Shown: positions 1 to 7,887 of the stretch, piece after piece | Layout of the letters: every line of letters starts with the position of its first letter | How positions within the stretch are numbered: the first letter of the stretch is position 1 | Origin: CAVTHK01 sp964552235 | GTDB lineage: Bacteria > Spirochaetota > Spirochaetia > SZUA-6 > CAVTHK01 | DNA: 64,000 nt | Assembly (NCBI GenBank): GCA_964552235.1 | Contig: CAZKGO010000015.1 | Location: forward strand, 1 to 64,000 | Direction: 5' to 3' | The notes under the pieces: generated by a model | The model's database searches: none | Told to the model about the DNA's origin: nothing | What the model saw: only the letters and a program-made list of their open reading frames with translations | Made by a program: the position numbers and the translations under genes

Positions 1-911
1 GTGCGCCTGACGACTGTGTTCGTCAGCACCAGGAGCAGCAGCCCGACCAGATTCTTGAAGAGGCTGATGGCGGTCGAGTAGCTGTAGTTGAAGTCGATCA
101 TCCCCACCCGGTACGCGTAGGTGTCGATGATGTCGGCGACCCGGTACACCGTCGGGTTGTACAGATTGAAGATCTCCTCGAACCCCGCGTCCATGATCCG
201 GCCGGTCCTCAGGATGAGCATGATGACGATCACGGGTGCGATCGACGGCAGGGTCAGCCTGAGGGTCCGCTGCAGTCTGGTGGCGCCGTCGATCTCGGCG
301 GCCTCGAACATCTCCTGGTCGAGCCCGGCGATCGCGGCCAGGTACACGATGCTGCCCCAGCCGATCTCCTTCCAGATCACGGCAAGGACAATGATCCCCC
401 TGAAGATCGAAGGCATCATCATAAAGGTGTAGGGACCCAGCCCCACCAGGCCCAGCACGTAGTTGACGATCCCGTGAGTGGGCGAGAGAGCCTTCTGCAT
501 GAGCCCGGCGATCACGACCCAGGAGATGAAGTGGGGCAGATAGGTGATGCTCTGGACCGTCTTCTTGAAGCGGCGGCTCTTGAGCTCGTTCAGGAGCAGC
601 GCCAGGATGATCGGCGCGGGAAAGGCGAACAGCAGCTTGTACCCGCTGATGATCAGCGTGTTGGAAAGCACAGACAGGAACTGGCTGGTCGAGAACAGCC
701 TCTGGAAGTACTTGAGCCCGACCCACGGGCTGCCAAGGATCCCCTTGAGGATCTTGTATTCCTTGAACGCGATGACCACCCCGTACATCGGGTAGTACTT
801 GAAGACCAGGAACCAGACGAACGAAGGCAGGAGCAGGAAGAGGAGTCCCCTGTACTGAAGGCAGCTTCGGAAGAACTGCCCGGCCCGCTCGCTCTTTGTG
901 GACGCCGTCAC
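1..911 (-). CDS. ABC transporter permease, LplB family (3' end cut by window edge)
   Basis: Inner-membrane permease of a carbohydrate ABC importer of the LplB/YtcQ-associated type. The translation shows the N-terminal hydrophobic segment followed by YYPMYG, the conserved FKKTVQ and YLPHFISW segments, and an EAA-type loop (EMFEAAEIDGAT) that contacts the ATPase. About 303 residues are visible. The family is usually near 310, and the relative at 46464-47390 is 308, so only the last few residues are missing. The GTG at 911 is chosen because it is preceded by GAAAGGG and lies just downstream of a good promoter; no ATG in this frame is nearby. Partner permease and binding protein genes would lie beyond position 1. 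The start is moderately certain and the family is certain. Confidence 0.85.
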   Translation of the reverse strand, partial: MTASTKSERAGQFFRSCLQYRGLLFLLLPSFVWFLVFKYYPMYGVVIAFKEYKILKGILGSPWVGLKYFQRLFSTSQFLSVLSNTLIISGYKLLFAFPAPIILALLLNELKSRRFKKTVQSITYLPHFISWVVIAGLMQKALSPTHGIVNYVLGLVGLGPYTFMMMPSIFRGIIVLAVIWKEIGWGSIVYLAAIAGLDQEMFEAAEIDGATRLQRTLRLTLPSIAPVIVIMLILRTGRIMDAGFEEIFNLYNPTVYRVADIIDTYAYRVGMIDFNYSYSTAISLFKNLVGLLLLVLTNTVVRR

Positions 912-934
912 CTGCCACGCCCTTTCGCACGCCC

Positions 935-963
935 ATGGTAGAAATCGACGCTGAGCCTGTCAA
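935..963 (-). promoter_or_regulatory. Sigma-70-type promoter for the LplB permease gene
   Basis: On the minus strand TTGACA (963-958) and TACCAT (940-935) are separated by 17 bases. The predicted transcript start near 928 leaves a leader of about 17 bases carrying GAAAGGG before the GTG at 911. The -35 box is a perfect consensus. Confidence 0.65.
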
Positions 964-1027
964 ACGGCGACCGCCCCTCGGGGGGCTGCCGCCATGGTGA
1001 TCGCACGGCCCGCACGCCGCCTGCGCT

Positions 1028-1056
1028 TTGCCGGCCGACCCCGCCGCTGTTATGCT
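1028..1056 (+). promoter_or_regulatory. Promoter of the TPR gene, placed for a leaderless start
   Basis: TTGCCG (1028-1033), a 17-base spacer, then TATGCT (1051-1056). The -10 box ends 7 bases before the ATG at 1064, so the mRNA would begin at or next to the start codon. GTAGGA sits just before the ATG but would not be transcribed if the start is leaderless. Confidence 0.5.
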
Positions 1057-1063
1057 GTAGGAC

Positions 1064-2578
1064 ATGCGGCGCGCCCTCGCGATCATCGTTCTCGTTGCCG
1101 CGGCGCTCGCAGCCGGCGCCCAGGAGTCGACCCTGCGCCGCGGCCGCGAGCTCTACGCCCAGGGCCGCTACGATCTCGCTGCCGACGCCCTCGAGCGGGC
1201 CTCGCTCATGGGGCCGGTGGGCCCCGGCGACCTGGCGCTCCTGGGCTTTGCCTACATGCAGCTCGACCGCCTCGCCGAGGCCGAGCGCGCCCTCGCGCGG
1301 GCGCTCGCCGCGGGTCCGCACGAGCCGATCGTGCACCTCGCCGCGGGCCAGCTCGAGTTTCTCAAGGCGGACTATGCGACCGCGGCCAAGCACTTTCGCG
1401 CGGTTCTCGAGCGCGCGCCGGCATCGACCGAGGCGCGCAAGGGGCTGGCCGCCTCGCTGATCAACCTCGGCATCGCCGCCTACCGCGGCGGGCAGCCCGA
1501 GGAGGCGGCCGCCCGTTTCCGCGAGGCCCTGGATCACGACCCGCTCTCGACCGCGGCGCTGCAGAACCTCGCTCTGCTCGAGCTGGAGGCCGGGCGCAGC
1601 GAAGCGGCGGAGCCGCTGGTCGAGCGCGCCCTTGGCCTCGAGCCCTCGAGCCCCTCGGCGCTGCGGCTGTTGGTACGCCTGCGCGAACGCCAGGGCCGAC
1701 TCGTCGAGGCGCTCGATGCCCTGCAGACGCTCTCGCGCCTGGCGCCGCAGGACGCGGTGACCGCCGCTCTCCTCGGCCGGGCCCTCGAGCAGTCCGGCCG
1801 CGGCGAGGAGGCGCTCGAGGCCTTTGCCAGGGCCGAGGAGCGAGACACCGAGGACCCCTACCCCTACTACCGCCTCGCGCGCCGGGCAGCGGACGACGGC
1901 CGGACCGAGCGCGCACTCGTGCTCGTTCGCCAGGCAATCGGCCGGGCAGTGCAGCAGACATCGATACTGCACATGCAGGCCGTGAAACGGGTGCAGGAGG
2001 CGGGCGGCAAGCTGCGCCCCGGCGACGTGGAGGAGCTGGAGCGGCTGCAGGAGGTCGGGGAGGAGCCGGCGGCGCTGCTGCGCGAGTCGCTGGCGCTCCT
2101 GCGCAGCCTCCACACCGACGCGGCCGCGTACGAGAGCGACCTGCGGACGCTGTGCTCCTGGTATCCGCACAACCGGCCGCTTCTGGCCGCGCTCGGCGAC
2201 CTGCTGCTCGAGCAGCGCCGCTGGGACGAAGCGCTGGTCCACTGGCAGAGCATCGTCGGGCTGATGGCAACTGCCGCGGAGGCCCACTTTGGCGTCGCCA
2301 GCGCTCTGGAGGGCCTCGGGCGCATCGAGGAGGCGCGGCAGGCCTGGGTGCGGACGCTCGACCTGGACTCGAAGGACCCGGCGGTGTTCGACGCCCTCGA
2401 GCGAGTCTTCGGGGACACGGACGAGCTGCGCCAGATCCTGCTCGACCGCAGCTACATCGAGACGCGCAACACCCTGCTGCTGCGCAGGCTCGCGGCGCTC
2501 GAGCGCAGGCTCGGCCTCGCCGAGCAGGCGGACAAGCGCGAGCAGCGCATCCGGGACATCGAGCAGAATCCCAAGTAG
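1064..2578 (+). CDS. Secreted TPR-repeat protein
   Basis: A 504-residue protein with an N-terminal signal peptide (positively charged MRR, hydrophobic core, likely cleavage near residues 18-20 at AGA-QE). Tetratricopeptide repeats follow from about residue 25 to 300 and again from about 385 to 490. They show the usual A/G spacing (for example ELYAQGRYDLAADALERA and LGIAAYRGGQPEEAAARF). TPR arrays are protein-binding scaffolds, so a periplasmic or envelope partner role is inferred; the substrate is unknown. It is a single-gene unit facing away from the LplB permease and convergent with the LuxR-type regulator. A very long open frame on the opposite strand is a GC-bias shadow. Confidence 0.8.
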   Translation: MRRALAIIVLVAAALAAGAQESTLRRGRELYAQGRYDLAADALERASLMGPVGPGDLALLGFAYMQLDRLAEAERALARALAAGPHEPIVHLAAGQLEFLKADYATAAKHFRAVLERAPASTEARKGLAASLINLGIAAYRGGQPEEAAARFREALDHDPLSTAALQNLALLELEAGRSEAAEPLVERALGLEPSSPSALRLLVRLRERQGRLVEALDALQTLSRLAPQDAVTAALLGRALEQSGRGEEALEAFARAEERDTEDPYPYYRLARRAADDGRTERALVLVRQAIGRAVQQTSILHMQAVKRVQEAGGKLRPGDVEELERLQEVGEEPAALLRESLALLRSLHTDAAAYESDLRTLCSWYPHNRPLLAALGDLLLEQRRWDEALVHWQSIVGLMATAAEAHFGVASALEGLGRIEEARQAWVRTLDLDSKDPAVFDALERVFGDTDELRQILLDRSYIETRNTLLLRRLAALERRLGLAEQADKREQRIRDIEQNPK

Positions 2579-2633
2579 CGCCGCAACCCGCGCAACTGCA
2601 TCCTGTCGCCGCACCGCAGAGGAGCGGGACGTC

Positions 2634-5229
2634 TCACCCGGCGGGTCCCCCGAGCTGATGGCGCAGGGCGTAGGCCGCCGCGTCCACGCGGCTGCGCGCC
2701 CCGGTCTTGGCATAGATGTGGCTCAGGTGGTTGGTGGCCGTGTCCTTGCTGATGTTGAGCTCGGCCGCGATCTGCTTGGTCGCCAGACCTCGGGCCGCAA
2801 GTGCAAGCACCTCGACCTCGCGCGCGGTCAGGCCGTCGGGCAGCCCGCCTTCGAGCCGCGACATCACGTCGGCCAGCAGGCGCGCGTGACCCTTCTGGCT
2901 GAGCCTGGCTCCGGCGCGATGGGCCTCGTCCGCCACCTCGCGCGCCCGTCCGAGGTCGCCCTCGCGCACGAGGAACACCGCGTACTTGACGGCGGTCTCG
3001 TAGATGTTGAAGATCAGCCCGCAGCGGCGCGCGAAGGCCATGGCCCGCTCGAAGCACGTGCGCGCCTCGTCCGCTCGGCCCATCAGGCCGAAGAGCAGGC
3101 CGCGAATCTGGCCGACCGCGCAGCCCGGCCGCTCGATGATCAGGTCCGCGGGCGCACCGCACAACTCGGGCCCGCAGGCACGCTCCAGCAAGGCCCTGTC
3201 CGGCTGCAGAAAGCTGATGAACGCGAGGGCTGACTGGGCGTGCAGGCGGCCGAGAGGGCTGAGCTCCATGGCAAGGGCCCGCTCGATCACCTGCCTGACA
3301 GCAGGCAGGGCGCTCCGGTCTCCCTGGTCCACGCAGGAATCGGCGATCGTGTTGGCGTGCATCGTGAGGCGGTCGGGGTTGATGTAGAGGTGGGGACGCC
3401 GTTCGATGTCGGCGAGCATCTGTCTGCGCGTGTGACGCATCAGCGGCTGGCCCGGCTTGCGTGCCACTCCCCGTATCGTTCCCACGCCTCTGATCCACTT
3501 CTGCTCCTCGAGCCGGCGCCTGAGCTCATCCCAGCGGCCCGTCCAGGTCAGGAGCATCCGCTCGGCATGCTGCAGCTCGTCGGTCCAGAGGCTCGGCCTC
3601 AGCTCGCCGCCTCCTCGCAGCGCCAGGATCAGATCCTCGGCTCCGGAAGGGTCGCCGCACAGCAACTTCCACATGGCGAGACATCCGCCGAACAGCAGCT
3701 CGAGGTCGCGGTCCCCGGCAGCGCGCGCCGCGTCCAGCGCCGCGGCGCCGCTGGCCAGGCACGCCGAGGTGTCGAGATTGCGGTACTCGAGCCACGCGCG
3801 CGCGTAGAGGACCCGCGCTTCGAGGCGCCGATCAGCGAAACTGCGGGCGAGGTCCATCGCCCGCGAGAGGCACTCAGCGGCCTGGTCGCGGTGCGCATAG
3901 GAGAGAGTCTCGGCGAGGACGCACAGCAGGCGTGCCGCCTCGGGCGACTCCGGCGCGACCAGCTCGAGCGCCCGCTCTCGAAGGCTGCGCATCGGCTCCC
4001 GCTGCAGGTGCTCGGCACCCTGGGGGCACGCGTCGAAGGCGGCGACATCGACCGCGCGGGCGATGTCGCCCGAGGAGACATACAGGTCGAAGGCTTCGAC
4101 CAGGCACGGGGCCACGTCGCCGAAACGCGTGAGCCCATGGAGAGCCCACGCCCGCAGCCTGGCCAGATCCGCCCGCTCGGCCGGCGAGAGATCGGGAAAC
4201 GAGGCCGCGCTCTCCAGGTGGCGCAGCGCCGTGTCGTAGGCTGCTGCCTCGAGCGCCCGCTCGGCGGCCTCGCGCGCATAGGTTGCGGCTTTGCGCGCGT
4301 GCTCCATGCCCGCGGATGCGAAGTGCCAGGCGAGCTGCGCCGGGTCCACCGCCTGCCCGCGCGCCCGCAGCGCCTCCACGACGAACAGGGCGTTGCCCTC
4401 GGTCTGCCTGTGGATCGTGTCTTTTCGGTAAGCGTGCGTGAACGTCGGGGGCGGCGGGCGGTACGATTGCCCATCCTGAGATCGCGGAGGCAAGGGCGGC
4501 CGACCCCTTCTTCCCTACTTCAGGTTCCAGGAGAAGGCGGACGTCCTCCTCGCTCAGGTTGCCCACGGGAACCTCGTGGTACCACGGCAGCTTGGAGATG
4601 GCCGCGACCACCGAAGGCAGGACTGGGTGATGGACGGCGCGACGCTGCACGTAGGTTCCGATCAGGAGAACCGGGCTGTGCTCGAGGTCCTCGGCCACAG
4701 CCTCGAAGAGCCGCAGGGTGTCGGGATCGCAGTAGTGCAGGTCGTCGAGCACGAGCACCAGTGGGGCCTCGGCTGCTACGCGCTGCAGGTAGGCGCGCAT
4801 CGCGGCAAAGAGACGGTAGCGCGCCTGGTGGGAGGGGAGCTCGCCCGGGCTCGCGGCTCCGGGGGCAAGATGCTCGAGCGCGGGGATGAGGGTCGCGATG
4901 TCGCGCGCGCCCGCGCCCGTCATCCTGCGCGCGGCGGCGAGGCCGAAACGCTCGATGGAGCGCGTGATCACTTCGGCCCAGGGCCAGTAGGCCGGCGAGC
5001 CTTCGTCGTCGTAGCCCCGGCTCCAGAGCACGTTGGCGCCGCCCTGCTCGGCGCTCGCCGCTGCCTCGCGGGCCAGGCGGGTCTTGCCCGCGCCGTGGTC
5101 CCCGCAGATCATGACCACGGCGCCGCGACCCTCACCGGCGGCCTGGCGGAGCTTGCGCAACCGGGCGAGCTCCGCCTCCCTCCCGACAAACAGCGAAGCC
5201 GTTGACCGCTTTGATCCGACCTTGCTCAC
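2634..5229 (-). pseudogene. LuxR-family regulator with AAA-type ATPase domain (MalT/LAL-like), frameshifted
   Basis: Large ATP-dependent LuxR regulator in two frames. The N-terminal part (5229 to about 4450) has a Walker A motif GDHGAGKT and Walker B LVLVLDD followed by LHYCD, then NLSEEDVRLLLE. The C-terminal part (about 4450 to 2634) resumes at HRQTEGNALFVVE, continues through a helical repeat region and ends in a LuxR helix-turn-helix (LTAREVEVLALAARG, then KQIAAELNIS and TNHLSHIYAKTG). The frames differ by one extra base. Removing one base from the G5 run at 4447-4451 joins them into a sensible reading. This may be a sequencing/assembly indel or a true inactivating mutation. The GTG at 5229 is preferred over an upstream ATG at 5310 because a promoter lies at 5240-5268. 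The target genes are unknown. Confidence 0.75.
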
Positions 5230-5239
5230 GGGCAATTCA

Positions 5240-5268
5240 ACTGTAGGCGCCGTGGTGGCTGGCTGCAA
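5240..5268 (-). promoter_or_regulatory. Promoter of the LuxR-type regulator
   Basis: Minus strand TTGCAG (5268-5263), 17-base spacer, TACAGT (5245-5240). The predicted start near 5233 would give a very short leader before the GTG at 5229, or a near-leaderless TTG at 5235. This argues against translation from the ATG at 5310. Confidence 0.45.
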
Positions 5269-5342
5269 TCCGCTGCGCGAGAGCCTGGACCGACGGGTCC
5301 CAGGAGACAAGCTGAAGGCTCCACTCGGCCGCGGTCGTGGCG

Positions 5343-5546
5343 CTACTGGCGCTCGCCGCGGGTGACGTCAGGCAGCGAGAGCCGGCGGCAGATCCTGCGC
5401 GCGAGCAGCTCGGCGATCTCATTGTGCCGCGGCACTGTCTCCTGCCGGCCGTTCGCCGGGTTGAGCCACAAAGAGTGCGCCCCTCCTTCGCGCTTGAGGA
5501 CGCATCCCTGCCGCCGCAGATGACGGAGAAGTGCTTCGCGCTTCAC
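5343..5546 (-). CDS. hicA: HicA family mRNA interferase toxin
   Basis: 67-residue HicA toxin, a small double-stranded-RNA-binding-like ribonuclease that cleaves mRNA when freed from its antitoxin. The sequence has the typical N-terminal LLRHLRRQGCVLKREGGAHSL, where the GGAHS segment carries the catalytic His, followed by the V-P-RHNEIAELLARRICR region. The GTG start at 5546 overlaps the hicB stop by four bases (GTGA), so the pair is translationally coupled. The order is antitoxin first, then toxin. The length is normal for the family and there is no sign of damage. Confidence 0.9.
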   Translation of the reverse strand: MKREALLRHLRRQGCVLKREGGAHSLWLNPANGRQETVPRHNEIAELLARRICRRLSLPDVTRGERQ

Positions 5547-5758
5547 GTCAGGACGACGACGTCTCTGTGGGCCCCTTCAGGAACCCCGCGGAGCCCGTCC
5601 TGCCTGCGGTCCTCGAGGATCAGCGCGATCGCGTCGGCGAGGTCCTTCTTGCACTGCTCGACGGTGCGCCCCTGGCCGTTGGCTCCGGGGATCTCCGGGC
5701 AGTAACCGACGTACCAGTCGCCGTCGCGCTCGATGATCGCCGTGAACTCGTTATGCAT
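5543..5758 (-). CDS. hicB: HicB family antitoxin
   Basis: About 71 residues starting MHNEFTAIIERDG. It has the HicB core DGDWYVGYCPEIPGANGQG, then TVEQCKKDLADAIALILEDRR, the partial RNase H-like fold that binds HicA. The ATG at 5758 is preferred to one four codons upstream (5770) because family members usually begin here and GGAACAGG lies just before it. A TATAAT box at 5780-5775 is immediately upstream. A C-terminal DNA-binding domain, present in some HicB proteins, is absent, so autoregulation would need HicA or another factor. Confidence 0.88.
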   Translation of the reverse strand: MHNEFTAIIERDGDWYVGYCPEIPGANGQGRTVEQCKKDLADAIALILEDRRQDGLRGVPEGAHRDVVVLT

Positions 5759-5774
5759 CGCCTGTTCCATGGCA

Positions 5775-5780
5775 ATTATA
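5775..5780 (-). promoter_or_regulatory. -10 box of the hicBA promoter
   Basis: A perfect TATAAT on the minus strand, four bases before the upstream candidate ATG (5770) and 16 bases before the preferred one (5758). No convincing -35 hexamer is seen 16-18 bases upstream. Confidence 0.45.
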
Positions 5781-5813
5781 CACAATGCTGGAACGAGCGC
5801 CCATGCGTTTCGC

Positions 5814-5845
5814 GTCTGCGCGTCTGCGCGTCTGCGCGTCCGCGC
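5814..5845. repeat. Four tandem copies of an 8-bp unit (GTCTGCGC)
   Basis: Three perfect units (5814-5821, 5822-5829, 5830-5837) and one with a single change (5838-5845). The array lies between the end of the fibronectin-III gene and the hicBA promoter. A change in copy number would alter promoter-upstream spacing but no reading frame of a real gene. Confidence 0.85.
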
Positions 5846-5862
5846 AGGCAGCGGCGCCCGCC

Positions 5863-7872
5863 CTACCGCTCGCGCTCGCGCGCGACGGCTTCGGCGCGGA
5901 CGCCGTCGTTGCCCGAGGTGTCGTGCGCCGCCACGGCGTAGCGCACACCCGCTCTCCCGTCGCGATCGAAGTACTCCGCTTTCTCGATCGGGTCGCGCGT
6001 CAGGCGCTCCCACCGGCTGCCCTTATACAGCGAGCGGTAGACCGTGTAGCCGGCCACGTCGTCCGCAAGGGGCGGCTGCCAGCGCAGGCGCACTCCGCCG
6101 CGCTCGACCTCGGCCGCGAGCTCCAGCGGCTCGGGCGGCGGCTTCACGTCCGTGGGCACCACCCGCATCTCGGGCGACGGTTCGCTCTCGTTGCCCGCCG
6201 CGTCGACGAGGGTGATCCGATACAGGTACGGCCGCCCTCGCGTCACCGACCGATCGAGCCAGGTCGCTGCGTCACGCTCCAGCTCGACGAGGAGCGCAGC
6301 CTTCTTCTTGTCATCGCTCCTGTAGATCCGCTGCTTGACGATGTCGCGGGCCAGGCTGCGTTGCCAGGACAGGAGCACGTGTCCGTCGTCCGTGGGCCGG
6401 GCCGAGGCAGCCAGAGGAGGCGGCGGCGCCACCTTGTCGGGCACGGTGACTTCCAGGAGCGTCCTCTTGCTTTCGTTGTAGGACTGGTCGACGGCGGTGA
6501 CGGCGTACACGAGGTTCGCGCCCGGCACGAGCCCCTTCTGCTTGTAGCCGCCGTCCTCGAATGTCGGCGCGCGGGCGCTCGCCATCGGTTCTCCACCGAG
6601 CCGCACCAGCTCGCCGCCCTTTTCGCCCCGGTAGACGAAGTAGCCCTTGAGGTCGGCGGCCGGCGACGGCTTCCAATTGAGACGAACGACGCGCTTGTCC
6701 TCGTCGACGCTGCCTTCGAGGCCTTCGATCGGCGGAGGCGGCTCGGTGTCGAGGGGGATGATCGTCACCGGGCCGCCGCGCTTGCTCTCGTTGCCCGATG
6801 AGTCGGTGGCCGCGACCCAGTAGTACTGGGGCTTGCCGCGCGGAGCTTTCTCGTCGAGAAAACGCGGCTGGTCCCTGGGGATCGGGGCGGGATTGATCGG
6901 CACGGCATCGGCTTCGAGGCCGTCGCTGCGCCACACGGTGTAGTGAGCCGCATCGAGCTCGGGCGACGTGCGCCAGACCAGCAGCACCCCGTCGTCGCGA
7001 TCGTGTGCCGTGAGCCCGGTCGGCACCAGCGGTGCGGTGGTGTCGCGGGGCGTCACCGGCTTCGAAGCCGTGAGACGGCTTCGCGCGCCGATGATGTCCA
7101 GCGCCTCGATCCTGTAGGTGTAAGTGCGGCCGTTGACCACGTCGGAGTCGTGATAGCTGAGGTGCCCCTCGATTCGGAACACGGGGGCCGGGCTCACGGG
7201 CCGCGGCGCGCCTCCCTCCTCCTGCCGCGTGATCACAAAGGCGACGGTCCGGTCGTCCTCGCCGCCGGTGTACGCGGGGTAGTCCCAGCTCAGGTCCACG
7301 GTGCCGTCGCCGGCCTCGGCCCGCAGCTCGCGCGGCGCCGGCGGCAGCGCGGGAGCCGCGACCTTGACCTGCCGGTCCATCCGCCCAAGCTCGTTGCCGA
7401 CGTGGTCGACGACGATCACGCGGTAGGCGTACGTCTCGCCGGGCCGCACGCCGAGGTCGACGAGCGTGCGGCCGAGGGCCAGTCGCAGCCCGTGGCTCAC
7501 CATGGCCAGGCTCAGCGCCATCGGCCGGTCGCTCAGAATGCGCCGCCATAGCGTCTCGGGATCGTTGGACTGGAACCTGCGGGCGATCCAGTCGAAGTCG
7601 CCGCCCATCAGGCGGCAGGCCTCCCCGGCGTCGACGCTGCGCTGCACGGGACCCGGGGTCAACGGGCGAAGCTCCGACTCTCCGGGTCCGCGGCGCAGCA
7701 CCTGGAAGCCCCAGGCCTCGCGCGGGGTATCGGCGAGCACCACGACGACGCGGTCGGCGGCGGGCAGCACGTAGGCGAGCGGTCCCCCCTGCGCTGCCGG
7801 GGCCCGCTGGGCAAGGGCGGCGATCGGGACGAGCAGCAGCGCCGCCAGCAGCTTCGGTCTTGCAGCACCCAT
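5863..7872 (-). CDS. Secreted fibronectin type III repeat protein
   Basis: 669 residues with a signal peptide (cleavage likely after ALAQ near residue 22). A unique region of about 150 residues is followed by five fibronectin type III domains beginning near residues 177, 288, 382, 485 and 580. Each is introduced by a proline-rich linker and shows the family W (LSWDYP, LVWRTS, LNWKPS, LSWQRS, LRWQPP) and a tyrosine-corner segment such as YAYRV or YTYRI. Such arrays are extracellular spacers or carbohydrate/protein adhesion modules. The ATG at 7872 has GAGGAGAG upstream. Its start lies 15 bases after the stop of the 2600-residue gene, so the two form one operon and probably one surface system. 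Confidence 0.82.
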   Translation of the reverse strand: MGAARPKLLAALLLVPIAALAQRAPAAQGGPLAYVLPAADRVVVVLADTPREAWGFQVLRRGPGESELRPLTPGPVQRSVDAGEACRLMGGDFDWIARRFQSNDPETLWRRILSDRPMALSLAMVSHGLRLALGRTLVDLGVRPGETYAYRVIVVDHVGNELGRMDRQVKVAAPALPPAPRELRAEAGDGTVDLSWDYPAYTGGEDDRTVAFVITRQEEGGAPRPVSPAPVFRIEGHLSYHDSDVVNGRTYTYRIEALDIIGARSRLTASKPVTPRDTTAPLVPTGLTAHDRDDGVLLVWRTSPELDAAHYTVWRSDGLEADAVPINPAPIPRDQPRFLDEKAPRGKPQYYWVAATDSSGNESKRGGPVTIIPLDTEPPPPIEGLEGSVDEDKRVVRLNWKPSPAADLKGYFVYRGEKGGELVRLGGEPMASARAPTFEDGGYKQKGLVPGANLVYAVTAVDQSYNESKRTLLEVTVPDKVAPPPPLAASARPTDDGHVLLSWQRSLARDIVKQRIYRSDDKKKAALLVELERDAATWLDRSVTRGRPYLYRITLVDAAGNESEPSPEMRVVPTDVKPPPEPLELAAEVERGGVRLRWQPPLADDVAGYTVYRSLYKGSRWERLTRDPIEKAEYFDRDGRAGVRYAVAAHDTSGNDGVRAEAVARERER

Positions 7873-7887
7873 GGCGACTCTCCTCGA

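Noticed and set aside
908..2713. A 601-codon minus-strand open frame across the TPR gene
   Set aside because: The plus-strand TPR protein has a signal peptide, repeat motifs and a promoter. The antisense frame has none of these.
5237..5422. Small open frame between hicA and the LuxR-type regulator
   Set aside because: Low-complexity Ser/Ala/Arg sequence without a ribosome-binding site. It overlaps the end of hicA and the promoter of the regulator.
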